From Alcanivorax sp. REN37 (GTDB lineage: Bacteria > Pseudomonadota > Gammaproteobacteria > Pseudomonadales > Alcanivoracaceae), in assembly GCF_041102775.1 (NCBI RefSeq), contig NZ_JBGCUO010000001.1:1736001-1800000 (forward strand): 64,000 nucleotides of DNA, given 5' to 3'. The notes under the pieces were generated by a model. The model was given only the letters and a program-made list of their open reading frames with translations. It did no database searches and was not told the DNA's origin. Shown here piece by piece: positions 9,421 through 19,624 of this stretch (positions are counted from its first letter, which is position 1; every line of letters starts with the position of its first letter). Position numbers and translations under genes: made by a program.

Positions 9421-10212
9421 TCACAGTCGCTCGAACAGCGGCGACGGCAGCTGCGGCACCACCAGCAATTGCGGCTCGTACTCCACCGCCATCATGTAGA
9501 GGCCATAAGGTGGCGCGGTCACACCACCCTGGGTGCGATCACAGGCCGCCAACACCTGAGCCACCCACTCCGGCTCCTGCTTGCCGCTGCCCACCGCCAT
9601 CAACACGCCGGCGATATTGCGCACCATATGCATCAGGAACGCGTTGGCGTTCGCTTCGATCACCACCATGTCACCGCGGCGCTGCACCTCCAACCGATGC
9701 AGGGTACGGACCGGCGACTTCGCTTGGCACTGAATACCGCGAAACGAACTGAAATCGTGGGTGCCGAGCAGATGCTGTGCGCCGGCCTGCATGCGCGCCA
9801 CATCCAACGGGCGGAAATTCCAAGTCAGCTGCTCACGGAACAACGCCGGTCGCACCGGACTGTTGTAAATCAGGTACTGGTAGCTGCGCGCCCGCGCTGA
9901 GAACCGCGCATGGAATTCCTCGCTCACCGGCTGCGCCCAAAGGATGCTGATATCGTCCGGCAGATTGGCATTTGCGCCATGGACCCAACTGCGCGGCGTG
10001 CGCTCAGCGCTGGTATCGAAGTGAATTACCTGGCCGCGCGCATGCACGCCGGCATCGGTACGCCCAGCGCACACCACTGAAACCGGCTCATTGGCTACTT
10101 TCGACAGCGCAGCCTCTACCGCTACCTGCACTGAACGAATGCCACTCTGCTGTGCTTGCCAGCCACGGTAGCGGCTACCGTCGTACTCAACTCCCAACGC
10201 AATGCGGGCCAT
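9421..10212 (-). CDS. truA: tRNA pseudouridine(38-40) synthase TruA
   Basis: TruA converts uridines 38-40 of the tRNA anticodon stem-loop to pseudouridine. The 263-residue protein has the catalytic aspartate in CAGRTDAGVHARGQV (D53) and the family N-terminus MARIALGVEYDGSRYRGWQ. ATG 10212 was chosen because GAGGAAATC lies directly upstream; the frame extends to 10269 through the fimV terminator, which cannot be coding. As in Pseudomonas it lies directly downstream of fimV, but a terminator separates the two here, so readthrough or a short internal promoter would be needed. Confidence 0.96.
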   Translation of the reverse strand: MARIALGVEYDGSRYRGWQAQQSGIRSVQVAVEAALSKVANEPVSVVCAGRTDAGVHARGQVIHFDTSAERTPRSWVHGANANLPDDISILWAQPVSEEFHARFSARARSYQYLIYNSPVRPALFREQLTWNFRPLDVARMQAGAQHLLGTHDFSSFRGIQCQAKSPVRTLHRLEVQRRGDMVVIEANANAFLMHMVRNIAGVLMAVGSGKQEPEWVAQVLAACDRTQGGVTAPPYGLYMMAVEYEPQLLVVPQLPSPLFERL

Positions 10213-10228
10213 GATTTCCTCGGGACAA

Positions 10229-10257
10229 AAAAAAGCGACGCCGGGTGGCGTCGCTTT
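10229..10257 (-). terminator. Terminator between fimV and truA
   Basis: A perfect 11-bp inverted repeat, AAAGCGACGCC with GGCGTCGCTTT and a four-base loop. Read on the minus strand it is followed by a tract of eight T, so it terminates fimV transcription just before the truA start. Confidence 0.88.
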
Positions 10258-10298
10258 GCTACGCGGCAACCGGCTTGGACCGGCGCCATTTTACTGCA

Positions 10299-12908
10299 TC
10301 AGTCGAGTTGTGCGAGCAACGTGCGTGCTTCCTGCTGCTGCGCGTCACTGCCCTCTTCTACCACTTCGCCGAGAATGTCGCGGGCACCGTCACGATCACC
10401 CATGTCCAGATAGGCCCGGGCCAGATCGAGCTTGGTAGCGTTTTCATCCGCGTCGGCGAGGAAATCGAACTCGTCATCGGTGTTCGCCGGTGCCGCAGCC
10501 ACCACCTCAGGCGCTGGCGCCGCTTCCGCCGCAGCCGGCTCGTCGTCCAACTCTAGGGCGAAGTCTTCGTCACTCAGATCAGTTAGCGCGTCGTCTGGCG
10601 CCACATCTAGCGCCGGCGCCACCTCCTCTGCGCGAGCGACCGGCACATCCAAGCTAAAGTCCAGCGACAGGTCGTCATCGAGCGAGAGGTCGCTGTCCAG
10701 CTCCAGAGCCTCCGGAATATCGTCCAGTGACAGCGACACCTCCGTGTTCAAGGTGGCATCGCTGGCCGGTAGGTCGAAGCTCGGTGCGTCGAGATCGAAC
10801 TGCTCGTCTTCCAGATCCATGATCAGCGCCGGCTCCGCCGCATTGCTGTCCAGATTATGGCTGCTATCGCCGCCGAGATCGAATTTGAAATCCAGCTCCG
10901 ACGCCGGCTCCTGCGCCACCGGGGCGGCGGAAAAGTCCTGGTCAAAATCCAGCTCGTCAGCAGCAGCCACCGGTGCAGCGAATACACGGGCCCGCAGTGC
11001 GCTGATGTGCTCGTCCAACTCGTCGTTGAGGCCAGACAACTTGGTGGCTTCTTGGCGGAACGCGGCGTCATCTTGGCTTTCTGCCAACACATCGAACAGG
11101 CGCTTTTTCAGATCGAGCCGGGTCGGTGCGGCAGCAATCGCTGTACGCAGATGGCGAACCGCCTGCGGGTACTGGCCGTAGGCAACAAAGCTGTCCACTT
11201 CTTCCAGCGGATCGGTTTCCGGCTCCGGCGCCATCTCGGGTACCACCGCAGTGACTTCGATGGCCTCAGCTTCCGGCTCGGCATCTACGTCGCCCACTAC
11301 AGGCGCCAGCGTCGCCGGCTCTTCAACCACTGGTTCGGCAGCAGCGGCTTGCTTGCGACGACGTGCCAGCAACAGCAACACCAGCAGCAACGCGACGCCC
11401 CCCCCAACCGGGATCATCGGGTTCTCGAGCAGCATGTCCAACACGCTGGGCTCGGCAATCGGGGCCGGAGCCGGCGGACGCGGCGGCATCGGTTTGGCCG
11501 GCTCCTTGTCTGCGGCAACCGACTGTTCCGCAGCCGGCTTGCCGCCTGCTACGGCGCCGGGGGCTGCGGCGACCGCTTCATCCGCCGGAACAGTCCCCGC
11601 TTCTGTGGCAGCAGGTGCTGCAGCGCTGACGTCGGTGGCGGCCGTCTCAGCAGCGGATTGGTCCAGCGTACCGCTGAGCACCACTGGCGCCAGAGTCGGG
11701 TCGGTGTCGTCGCCCTGCAGTTGTTTCAGGGCCTGTTGCAACTGGGCAATCTGTGCATCGCGCAGCTGCAGCAATTGGCCGCTAGTATCCAGTTGCTCGT
11801 CTAGGTCACCAAGACGGCTGCGCAGTTCATCGTTTTCACGGCGCAGGCGGTCCAGATTCTCGGCGCGAATGGCCAGTTCGTTTTCCAGCGCCGCTGGGTC
11901 ACTGCCCCGCGCCTGGGCATCACCACTGCCGGCGCCGCCATCAGTGCCTTCATCTGCCGCCACTAGCGTTACCCGGCCTTCTGATGTGGCCGGCGCCGGC
12001 GCCGTAACGGTGCTGCTGCCGGTGCCATCCAGTGGTGCCCGGGCGGCCGCGGCTGGTGCGCTCATGGCGCGCCAAGCGCGCTCCTGCTCAGCGACACTGG
12101 CGTTGGCGTCACGGGTGGTGATACGACGAATTTCTTCTTCGCTCGGCAGCCGCAACACGGCGCCTTCACGCACCAGATTGAGGTTGCCGCGAATGAAGGC
12201 GTCCGGGTTCAGTTGCTGGATCGCAACCATGGTCTGCTGCACTGACACAGCGCTGTTTGGGCGGGTGTCGAGTGCAATGCGCCACAGCGTATCGCGGGCC
12301 TGTACCTGATACCGCTCCTGCGCGGCGGCAGAACGTGTTGCGGGTGTCGCCACCGGTGCAGAAGCAGGCGCTGTCGTTGGCGCCGCAGCCGCAGTAGGAG
12401 ACGGCGCCACTGCGTCGGGCTGGGCAGCAGCGGCCGGCGCTTGCGGAGCCGCCGCCGGACGCGCCGGTGTCAGTGTCGTCGGTGTAAAGGATGAGGCGTA
12501 GCTGGGCGGGTCCAGCAACACGGTGTACTCACGCAGCATGCGGCCGGACGGCCACTGGTATTCCACCAGGAAGTTCAGGTACGGCTCGCGTACCGGCTGA
12601 CGGGTGCTGATTTTCAGCAAACCAGTGCCGTCGTCCATCAGTTGCAGATCAAACTGCAGCTCTGAATGCAGGCCTTGGCGCTCCACCCCCACTCGCTCGA
12701 AGTCTGCCGGCGCGGCCAGTCCGATGCACAGTTCCTCGACATCCAGCGCCTCGGTGTCGGTGAGCATCACCTCCATTTCCAAGGGCTGGTTCAGGTACGA
12801 GTGCAACGAATACTCACCGACCCCGAGGGCCAAGGCTGACAACGGCAAGGCACAGGCCAAGGTAGTCAGGCCCACGCCCGCGCCTCTCAACATGAGTTTC
12901 AACTTCAT
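10299..12908 (-). CDS. fimV: FimV family pilus/polarity hub protein
   Basis: An 869-residue inner-membrane, peptidoglycan-binding scaffold protein; FimV in Pseudomonas supports type IV pilus assembly and twitching. Visible parts in order: signal peptide (about 1-28); the conserved FimV N-terminal domain (ALGVEYSLHSYLNQPLEMEV-like, to about 130); an Ala/Pro-rich linker; a LysM domain (about 195-255, RYQVQARDTLWRIALDT); a coiled coil (about 335-400); a transmembrane helix (GGGVALLLVLLLLARRRK, about 505-525); a very acidic repetitive cytoplasmic region; and a C-terminal TPR-like FimV motif (TKLDLARAYLDMGDRDGAR). Length and order are typical. It lies downstream of the Asd paralogue, as in Pseudomonas. 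Confidence 0.95.
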   Translation of the reverse strand: MKLKLMLRGAGVGLTTLACALPLSALALGVGEYSLHSYLNQPLEMEVMLTDTEALDVEELCIGLAAPADFERVGVERQGLHSELQFDLQLMDDGTGLLKISTRQPVREPYLNFLVEYQWPSGRMLREYTVLLDPPSYASSFTPTTLTPARPAAAPQAPAAAAQPDAVAPSPTAAAAPTTAPASAPVATPATRSAAAQERYQVQARDTLWRIALDTRPNSAVSVQQTMVAIQQLNPDAFIRGNLNLVREGAVLRLPSEEEIRRITTRDANASVAEQERAWRAMSAPAAAARAPLDGTGSSTVTAPAPATSEGRVTLVAADEGTDGGAGSGDAQARGSDPAALENELAIRAENLDRLRRENDELRSRLGDLDEQLDTSGQLLQLRDAQIAQLQQALKQLQGDDTDPTLAPVVLSGTLDQSAAETAATDVSAAAPAATEAGTVPADEAVAAAPGAVAGGKPAAEQSVAADKEPAKPMPPRPPAPAPIAEPSVLDMLLENPMIPVGGGVALLLVLLLLARRRKQAAAAEPVVEEPATLAPVVGDVDAEPEAEAIEVTAVVPEMAPEPETDPLEEVDSFVAYGQYPQAVRHLRTAIAAAPTRLDLKKRLFDVLAESQDDAAFRQEATKLSGLNDELDEHISALRARVFAAPVAAADELDFDQDFSAAPVAQEPASELDFKFDLGGDSSHNLDSNAAEPALIMDLEDEQFDLDAPSFDLPASDATLNTEVSLSLDDIPEALELDSDLSLDDDLSLDFSLDVPVARAEEVAPALDVAPDDALTDLSDEDFALELDDEPAAAEAAPAPEVVAAAPANTDDEFDFLADADENATKLDLARAYLDMGDRDGARDILGEVVEEGSDAQQQEARTLLAQLD

Positions 12909-12986
12909 GGTTGGATCCCGATGAATTTATTGTGTCCCCACCACTGTCTGTGCAGTGATCCCCCGGGCAGTGCCGGCTATTGGGTT

Positions 12987-13016
12987 CAATCCTGTGCACC
13001 CCAGCGCACAGGATTG
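12987..13016 (-). other. Hairpin in the asd-paralogue/fimV gap
   Basis: A perfect 11-bp inverted repeat, CAATCCTGTGC with GCACAGGATTG, and an eight-base loop. It stands 79 bases before the fimV start, and no T-tract follows on either strand. It could be a processing or attenuating hairpin in the leader of fimV, or a protein-binding dyad. Confidence 0.5.
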
Positions 13017-13071
13017 TGCCGAACTTCCTACCTTCTACCTAGAAACCAGGTCACATAATACTAGTAAGTAT

Positions 13072-14088
13072 TCATGAGAGATGGTGCTTAATCAACAAGT
13101 CAACGATCTGCAAGGCATTGAGTGCTGAGCCTTTGCGCAGGTTATCGGTGACCAACGACAGCTGGAAACCTTGCTCACGCGACAGGTCTTTGCGCAAACG
13201 GCTGAGCCACACCATGTCGTCGCCAACGGCGTCCGTCACAGCGCTAGCCGGCTCATGATCCGGCTGCACCCGCAGCCCGGGCTGCTGCATCAGTGCGGTG
13301 AGCCATTGCTCCAGCGCCAGTGGCTGCACCGACTCACAACTGAGTGCCACATTGCAACCGTGGAAGGTCGGCACCTGCTGTATCGTTACGCTCAAGCGCA
13401 AGCCCGGCTCGCCCAGTAAGCGCAGCGTTTCCAGTGCTACGCGCAGCTCGGCGCGGGTAGCACCGCTGCCAAGCGGCTCGCCGATGGTGGGCAGCACATT
13501 GAAGGCTAACTGCCGGCCGAATACTCCCGGCTCCACCTCTTGTGCATTCATTAAGCGCGCGGTCTGGCGGGCCAGGTCGTCGACACCGGCGCGGCCGTAA
13601 TGGGCCGCCGGCTCCAGCACTACCGCAGCGGCTTGCTCCAGGCCGGCCATGTTGAGCAGCGACTTCAGCGTCATCGCCAACTGCATCGAGGCCGGTGCCG
13701 GACTGGCAACAATGCCGCGATTGCGGAAGTCTTCCAGCAACTCCAGATTGACCTCCGGCACCACCAGCGGCACGTCGGTGTCGGCCGCGAACGCACCGGA
13801 CAAATCCACCACCACCACACCGGCATCAGCGGCCTGCGGCGCCCACTGCAAAGCCACCGCTTCAGGTACAGCAAAAATCGCCAATTGCACGGTGCTGAAG
13901 TCGAACGACTCCAGCGCCGCAACACTGACGTAATGCTCGCGCACCTGCAGCCGTTTGCCAGCCGACTCCGCGGAGGCGACCAGCGACACCTCGCCCAGCG
14001 GCAACGGCAGCTCGTTGATCAGCTCCAGCAGGGCGCCACCGACGAGACCGGTGGCCCCCACCACGGCCAGATTGAACTGTGCGCTCAT
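13072..14088 (-). CDS. Aspartate-semialdehyde dehydrogenase paralogue without catalytic cysteine (USG-1-like)
   Basis: A 338-residue ASADH-fold protein with an intact nucleotide-binding start (NLAVVGATGLVGGALLELI). At the position of the catalytic cysteine (GNC or PNC in true enzymes) it reads ASPAPASMQLA, with no Cys within the motif. It also lacks a clear match to the other substrate-binding residues, so it is probably not an ASA dehydrogenase. Its start (ATG 14088) lies four bases beyond the asd stop, so the two are co-translated. The same asd-paralogue-fimV order exists in Pseudomonas (PA3117-PA3116-PA3115). Function unknown; a structural or regulatory partner of Asd is one possibility (inference). 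Confidence 0.88.
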   Translation of the reverse strand: MSAQFNLAVVGATGLVGGALLELINELPLPLGEVSLVASAESAGKRLQVREHYVSVAALESFDFSTVQLAIFAVPEAVALQWAPQAADAGVVVVDLSGAFAADTDVPLVVPEVNLELLEDFRNRGIVASPAPASMQLAMTLKSLLNMAGLEQAAAVVLEPAAHYGRAGVDDLARQTARLMNAQEVEPGVFGRQLAFNVLPTIGEPLGSGATRAELRVALETLRLLGEPGLRLSVTIQQVPTFHGCNVALSCESVQPLALEQWLTALMQQPGLRVQPDHEPASAVTDAVGDDMVWLSRLRKDLSREQGFQLSLVTDNLRKGSALNALQIVDLLIKHHLS

Positions 14089-14092
14089 CGGC

Positions 14093-15202
14093 TCAGGCAC
14101 CTTGCAGAATGCGCAGCATGCGGCGCAGCGGCTCCGCAGCGCCCCACAGCAGCTGGTCGCCAATCACAAACGCGGACAGATACTCCGGGCCCATGTTCAG
14201 CTTGCGCACGCGGCCGACACCGATTTCCAGGCTGCCAGTGATGGCGGCCGGGGTCAGTTCACGGGCGGTCAGGTCGCGCTGGTTCGGCACGAATTTCACC
14301 CAGTCGTTGCCGGAGCGGATGATCTGCTCGATCTCTTCCAACGGCAGGTCGCGTTTGAGCTTCATCGTCAGCGCCAGCGAGTGGCAGCGCATGGCGCCGA
14401 TACGCACGCACAGGCCATCCACCGGGATCACTGGGTCGGTGCCGAGAATTTTGTTGACCTCTGCCTGCCCTTTCCACTCTTCACGGGACTGGCCGTTGTC
14501 GAGTTGCGAATCGATCCACGGAATCAGGCCACCGGCCAGCGGTGCGCCGAAGTATTCGCGCGGCACCTCGTCGCGGATGGTTTGCGCCACTTTGCGGTCG
14601 ATGTCGAGGATCGCTGACGACGGTGTCGCCAGTTCCTGCTGCACGCTGTCGTGGATCACGCCCATGCCCTTGAGCAGTTCGCGCATGTGGTTGGCACCGC
14701 CGCCGCTGGCCGCCTGGTAGGTCATGGAGCTGACCCATTCCACCAGCCCTTCGCGGAACAGCGCGCCAACGCCCATCAACAGAATCGAGTTGGTGCAGTT
14801 GCCGCCGACGAAATTCTTCACACCATTGTTGAGCGCCTGGTCGATCAGCGGGCGGTTAACCGGGTCGAGCACGATGACGGCATCGTCATTCATGCGCAGC
14901 GCTGAGGCGGCATCAATCCAGTAGCCGTTCCAACCGGCAGCGCGCAGCTTCGGATACACCTCGTTGGTGTAATCACCACCCTGGCAGGTCAACACCACGT
15001 CAAGGCCTTTCAGCGCCTCGATGTCGGTGGCGTCCTGCAGCAGCGGAATGTCTTTACCCACATCGGGACCGGCTTCGCCCACTTGGGACGTGGAGAAGAA
15101 CACCGGGTCGATACCGGCGAAATCGTTTTCTTCACGCATGCGGCCCATCAGTACTGAGCCGACCATGCCGCGCCAACCTACAAAACCAACTCGCAATGCC
15201 AT
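14093..15202 (-). CDS. asd: Aspartate-semialdehyde dehydrogenase
   Basis: Asd reduces aspartyl-4-phosphate to aspartate semialdehyde, the branch point to lysine/diaminopimelate, threonine and methionine. The 369-residue protein shows the NADP-binding [14 protein letters not shown] start and the catalytic cysteine in [10 protein letters not shown] (C136). A late substrate-binding stretch is also present. ATG 15202 has GGAGA upstream; the frame is open to 15280 but that part is not conserved. It follows leuB and precedes the Asd paralogue with a four-base gap. The length matches the long E. coli-type enzyme. Confidence 0.97.
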   Translation of the reverse strand: MALRVGFVGWRGMVGSVLMGRMREENDFAGIDPVFFSTSQVGEAGPDVGKDIPLLQDATDIEALKGLDVVLTCQGGDYTNEVYPKLRAAGWNGYWIDAASALRMNDDAVIVLDPVNRPLIDQALNNGVKNFVGGNCTNSILLMGVGALFREGLVEWVSSMTYQAASGGGANHMRELLKGMGVIHDSVQQELATPSSAILDIDRKVAQTIRDEVPREYFGAPLAGGLIPWIDSQLDNGQSREEWKGQAEVNKILGTDPVIPVDGLCVRIGAMRCHSLALTMKLKRDLPLEEIEQIIRSGNDWVKFVPNQRDLTARELTPAAITGSLEIGVGRVRKLNMGPEYLSAFVIGDQLLWGAAEPLRRMLRILQGA

Positions 15203-15247
15203 CTGTGGTCTCCGTTTACATCGCGCGGGAGCTGTTGTCCCGATTGT

Positions 15248-15338
15248 CGGCGGCAGGATCTCTGCCGCCGCCCTGATCACCCGATGCGCCGATGCCAGTG
15301 TTCAGCATCGCCGCTTGGCGCCTTCGGGTGCAGGCGCC
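15248..15338 (-). other. Two hairpins between leuB and asd
   Basis: CGGCGGCAG (15248-15256) pairs perfectly with 15262-15270 across a five-base loop. GGCGCC at 15317-15322 pairs with 15333-15338. Neither is followed by a T-tract, so they look like mRNA processing, stability or attenuating structures in the leuCDB-asd transcript rather than strong terminators. Confidence 0.45.
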
Positions 15339-15343
15339 GTTGT

Positions 15344-16420
<1,077 letters not shown>

Positions 16421-16463
16421 GTTCTACTCCAGTCGACTGCCGCAGCTTACGACAGCAATACGG

Positions 16464-16481
16464 GGCGGCCCGCGGGCCGCC
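16464..16481. other. Perfect 18-bp palindrome between leuD and leuB
   Basis: GGCGGCCCGCGGGCCGCC is its own reverse complement and would form a seven-bp GC stem with a CGCG loop in the leuD-leuB transcript. No T-tract follows. It may adjust relative leuB expression or mRNA half-life. Confidence 0.5.
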
Positions 16482-16488
16482 ACTTCTA

Positions 16489-17130
16489 TCAGTCTACAAA
16501 CACCCACGGCTCGCGCTGCTGGCGCGCGGCTTCATAGGCACGGATGGCGTCGGCGTGTTGCAACGTCAGGCCGATGTCGTCGAGCCCATTGAGCAGGCAA
16601 TGCCTGCGGAACGCATCCACTTCAAACGGTATCTGCACGCCATCAGGGCGAATCACCACCTGCTCGGCCAGATCCACGGTCAGCTGGTAGCCTTCCTGCG
16701 CCAACACTTGCTGAAACAGTGCATCTACGTCCGCTTCCGGCAATACAATCGGCAGCATGCCGTTCTTGAAGCAGTTGTTGAAGAAAATGTCGGCAAAGCT
16801 CGGCGCGATCACGGTGCGGAAGCCGTAATCTTCCAAGGCCCAGGGCGCGTGTTCACGGCTGGAACCGCAACCGAAGTTATCGCGCGCCAACAGAATATTA
16901 GCGCCCTGGTACCGCGCAGCATTGAGCACGAAATCGGGATTCAGCGGGCGCTGGCTGTTGTCCATGCCCGGCTCACCCACATCCAAGTAACGCCATTCGT
17001 CGAACAAGTTAGGGCCGAAGCCGCTGCGCTTGATCGACTTCAAAAACTGCTTGGGAATAATCTGGTCGGTGTCCACGTTGGCACGGTCCAACGGCGCCAC
17101 CAAGCCAGTTTGGGTCACATACTTTTCCAT
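16489..17130 (-). CDS. leuD: 3-isopropylmalate dehydratase small subunit
   Basis: LeuD is the swivel-domain subunit that completes the LeuC Fe-S dehydratase (isopropylmalate isomerase). The 213-residue protein shows the family start with [19 protein letters not shown] and the [15 protein letters not shown] substrate loop. Length is normal. It starts nine bases after the leuC stop, so the two subunits are made together. Confidence 0.98.
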   Translation of the reverse strand: MEKYVTQTGLVAPLDRANVDTDQIIPKQFLKSIKRSGFGPNLFDEWRYLDVGEPGMDNSQRPLNPDFVLNAARYQGANILLARDNFGCGSSREHAPWALEDYGFRTVIAPSFADIFFNNCFKNGMLPIVLPEADVDALFQQVLAQEGYQLTVDLAEQVVIRPDGVQIPFEVDAFRRHCLLNGLDDIGLTLQHADAIRAYEAARQQREPWVFVD

Positions 17131-17139
17131 GGGGCCTCC

Positions 17140-18549
17140 TCAGAGCTCACGCACGTCGACAAAGCGGCCGGCAATCGCTGCTGCTGCAGCCATCGCCGGG
17201 CTCACCAAGTGGGTGCGCCCGCCGTTGCCCTGCCGCCCTTCAAAGTTGCGGTTGGACGTGGACGCACAGTGTTCACCGGCTTCCAAACGGTCCGGGTTCA
17301 TAGCGAGACACATGGAGCAGCCCGGCTCGCGCCATTCAAAACCGGCGTCGATGAAGATCTTGTCCAAGCCTTCCGCTTCCGCTTGCTGTTTCACCAAACC
17401 GGAGCCCGGCACCACCAGCACTTGCTTAACACGGTCCGACTTGCGCCGGCCTTGGGCCACTTCCGCCGCCGCACGCAGGTCCTCGATGCGCGAGTTGGTG
17501 CAGGAGCCGATGAACACACGATCCACCTCAATATCGGTGATCGCCATGCCCGGCTTAAGGCCCATGTACTGGTAAGCACGCTCCATGCTGCCGCGCTTGA
17601 CCGGGTCTTGTTCCTGCTCCGGCAACGGCAAGGTGGCATCCACCGGCAACACCATTTCCGGCGAGGTACCCCAAGACACCTGCGGTTTGATGTCGGCCGC
17701 GTCAATTTCCACCACGCGGTCGAACTGCGCGCCGTCGTCAGACACCAAGGTGCGCCAGTACTGCGCCGCACGCTCCCAATCCGCACCGGTGGGTGCGAAC
17801 GGACGGTTCTTGCAGTAATCGATAGTCTTTTCGTCCACCGCCACCATGCCCGCACGGGCACCGGCTTCGATCGACATGTTGCAGACCGTCATGCGGCCCT
17901 CCACCGACAAACTGCGGATGGCGCTGCCAGCAAACTCAATCGCGTGGCCGTTACCACCGGCAGTGCCGATGACGCCGATGATGTGCAGCACCACATCCTT
18001 GGCGGTCACGCCCGGATTGAGGTCGCCTTCCACCTTCACCAGCATGTTCTTCATTTTCTTCGCCACCAGGCACTGGGTGGCCAACACGTGCTCCACTTCG
18101 CTGGTGCCGATGCCATGGGCGAGGCAGCCCAGCGCGCCGTTGGTGGAGGTGTGGGAGTCACCACACACCACCGTCATGCCCGGCAGTACAGCGCCTTGCT
18201 CCGGCGCCATTACATGCACGATGCCCTGACGCACATCACCAATGCCAAACTCGCGAATGCCGAAATCGCGGGTGTTGTCTTCCAGCGTTTGCACCTGGAT
18301 GCGCGAGGTTTCATCGACAATGTCGGCCGCGCTCTGGAACGGCGTGGTCGGCACGTTGTGATCGATGGTGGCGAAGTTGGCCCCCACCCGCCACGGCGCG
18401 CGGCCAGCGATGCGCAGACCCTCAAACGCCTGCGGCGAAGTCACTTCGTGAATGATCTGGCGATCGATGTAGATCAAGGCAGAGCCATCGTCACGCTCGG
18501 TGACCAAGTGGGCTTGCCACAATTTGTCGTAAAGGGTCTTGGCGACCAT
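17140..18549 (-). CDS. leuC: 3-isopropylmalate dehydratase large subunit
   Basis: LeuC is the 4Fe-4S subunit of isopropylmalate isomerase (2-isopropylmalate to 3-isopropylmalate). The 469-residue protein has the cluster cysteines in FIGSCTNSR and in [11 protein letters not shown], plus the aconitase-family [12 protein letters not shown] motif. ATG 18549 is preceded by GGGGAGAG; the open extension to 18615 runs into the promoter/operator region and is discarded. It heads leuC-leuD-leuB-asd and is divergent from a LysR gene that probably controls it. leuA is not in the window. Confidence 0.98.
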   Translation of the reverse strand: MVAKTLYDKLWQAHLVTERDDGSALIYIDRQIIHEVTSPQAFEGLRIAGRAPWRVGANFATIDHNVPTTPFQSAADIVDETSRIQVQTLEDNTRDFGIREFGIGDVRQGIVHVMAPEQGAVLPGMTVVCGDSHTSTNGALGCLAHGIGTSEVEHVLATQCLVAKKMKNMLVKVEGDLNPGVTAKDVVLHIIGVIGTAGGNGHAIEFAGSAIRSLSVEGRMTVCNMSIEAGARAGMVAVDEKTIDYCKNRPFAPTGADWERAAQYWRTLVSDDGAQFDRVVEIDAADIKPQVSWGTSPEMVLPVDATLPLPEQEQDPVKRGSMERAYQYMGLKPGMAITDIEVDRVFIGSCTNSRIEDLRAAAEVAQGRRKSDRVKQVLVVPGSGLVKQQAEAEGLDKIFIDAGFEWREPGCSMCLAMNPDRLEAGEHCASTSNRNFEGRQGNGGRTHLVSPAMAAAAAIAGRFVDVREL

Positions 18550-18613
18550 CTGTCTCTCCCCGGCGTTAGCCTTGGTGCCGAATATCCGTGGCCAATGTAG
18601 GGCCTTGCCACCC

Positions 18614-18660
18614 ATAAATCCAATTCATAATATTTATCCAATTGATTCCATTTTAGAATC
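18614..18660. promoter_or_regulatory. leuC/LysR intergenic operator region
   Basis: This is an AT-rich island in a GC-rich sequence. It holds a direct repeat, ATCCAATTCAT (18618-18628) and ATCCAATTGAT (18636-18646), 18 bases apart. It also holds an interrupted dyad GATTC-N7-GAATC (18644-18660) directly before the LysR ATG. Dyads and phased repeats of this kind between a LysR gene and its divergent target are the usual LysR binding arrangement. Confidence 0.6.
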
Positions 18661-18666
18661 CAAACC

Positions 18667-19542
18667 ATGGATACCCACGCACTCCAAGCCTTCATTGCCG
18701 TGACGCAGCAGGGCAGCTTTTCCGCCGCTGCCGAGCAGTTGTTCATCACCCAGCCGGCGGTCAGCAAGCGCATTGCGTTGCTGGAAGAACAGCTGTCGGT
18801 GCGGCTATTCGACCGCATCGGTCGCCAAGTACATCTGACTGAGGCCGGCCGCGCGCTGCTACCACGCGCGCGCAGCATTCTGCGTGACATGGCCGATGCG
18901 GTGCGCGAAGTCAGCAACCTCACCGGCGATGTGTCCGGTCCGCTGCGCATCGGCACCAGCCACCACATCGGCCTCCACCGACTACCGCCGGTGCTGCGCG
19001 CGTTCACCCACAGCTATCCGCAGGTGCAATTGGACATGCACTTCATTGACTCCGAGGAAGCCTGGGAAGGAGTGCTACAAGGAGACCTCGAACTGGGCGT
19101 GGTCACCTTGCCGCCGGTGCCGGATAGCCGCCTGCGCAGCGTGCCGGTGTGGCAGGACACGCTGGTGTTCATGGCGGCGCCGGAACATCCGCTGGCGCAG
19201 GAGCGAGAGGTGACGCTGGCGATGTTGACCGAATACGATGCCATCCTGCCCTCGCCGGTCACCTTTACCCGCCGCATCGTAGAAAGCTTGTTTGACCGGC
19301 ATCGTTTAACATTGTCGATTTCCATGTCCACCAATTACTTGGAAACCATCTACATGATGGTGTCCATCGGCTTGGGCTGGAGTGTGTTGCCGGCGACCAT
19401 GCTCGACGGCGCAGTGCGGGAGCTGCCGGTGGCCACCGCCCTGCCCCAGCGTCAACTGGGATACGTGATGCATCCGGCACGCAGCCTGTCCAACGCAGCG
19501 CAGCACTTCCTGCACGAACTGGAACGGCACAACAACTTGTAA
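18667..19542 (+). CDS. LysR-family transcriptional regulator, probably of leuCDB
   Basis: A 291-residue LysR protein. The N-terminal winged helix-turn-helix is clear (LQAFIAVTQQGSFSAAAEQLFITQPAVSKRIALLEE, residues about 6-41), followed by the linker helix and a periplasmic-binding-protein-like effector domain (SGPLRIGTSHHIGLHRLPPVL onward). It is divergent from leuC, with a dyad-bearing AT-rich gap, so it is likely a leucine-pathway regulator that responds to a pathway intermediate (inference from position). A similar LysR gene flanks leuC in Pseudomonas. It has no clear co-transcribed partner. Confidence 0.9.
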   Translation: MDTHALQAFIAVTQQGSFSAAAEQLFITQPAVSKRIALLEEQLSVRLFDRIGRQVHLTEAGRALLPRARSILRDMADAVREVSNLTGDVSGPLRIGTSHHIGLHRLPPVLRAFTHSYPQVQLDMHFIDSEEAWEGVLQGDLELGVVTLPPVPDSRLRSVPVWQDTLVFMAAPEHPLAQEREVTLAMLTEYDAILPSPVTFTRRIVESLFDRHRLTLSISMSTNYLETIYMMVSIGLGWSVLPATMLDGAVRELPVATALPQRQLGYVMHPARSLSNAAQHFLHELERHNNL

Positions 19543-19624
19543 TGAAACAATAAAACCCCGCGCGGGCGCTCGACACTGTCATCGGCGCCACGCAATGCTT
19601 CATTCACTCAAGAGGATGGTCCGC

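Noticed and set aside
10432-12309. Ser/Ala-rich open frames on the plus strand
   Set aside because: They are shadows of the acidic, Ala-rich fimV coding sequence.
16555-18600. 681-codon open frame on the plus strand
   Set aside because: It runs antisense to leuD and leuC and has no recognisable motif; a codon-bias shadow.
19595-19624. Longer start for S-formylglutathione hydrolase
   Set aside because: The ribosome site AGAGG points to ATG 19625, and the extra residues are not conserved in the family.
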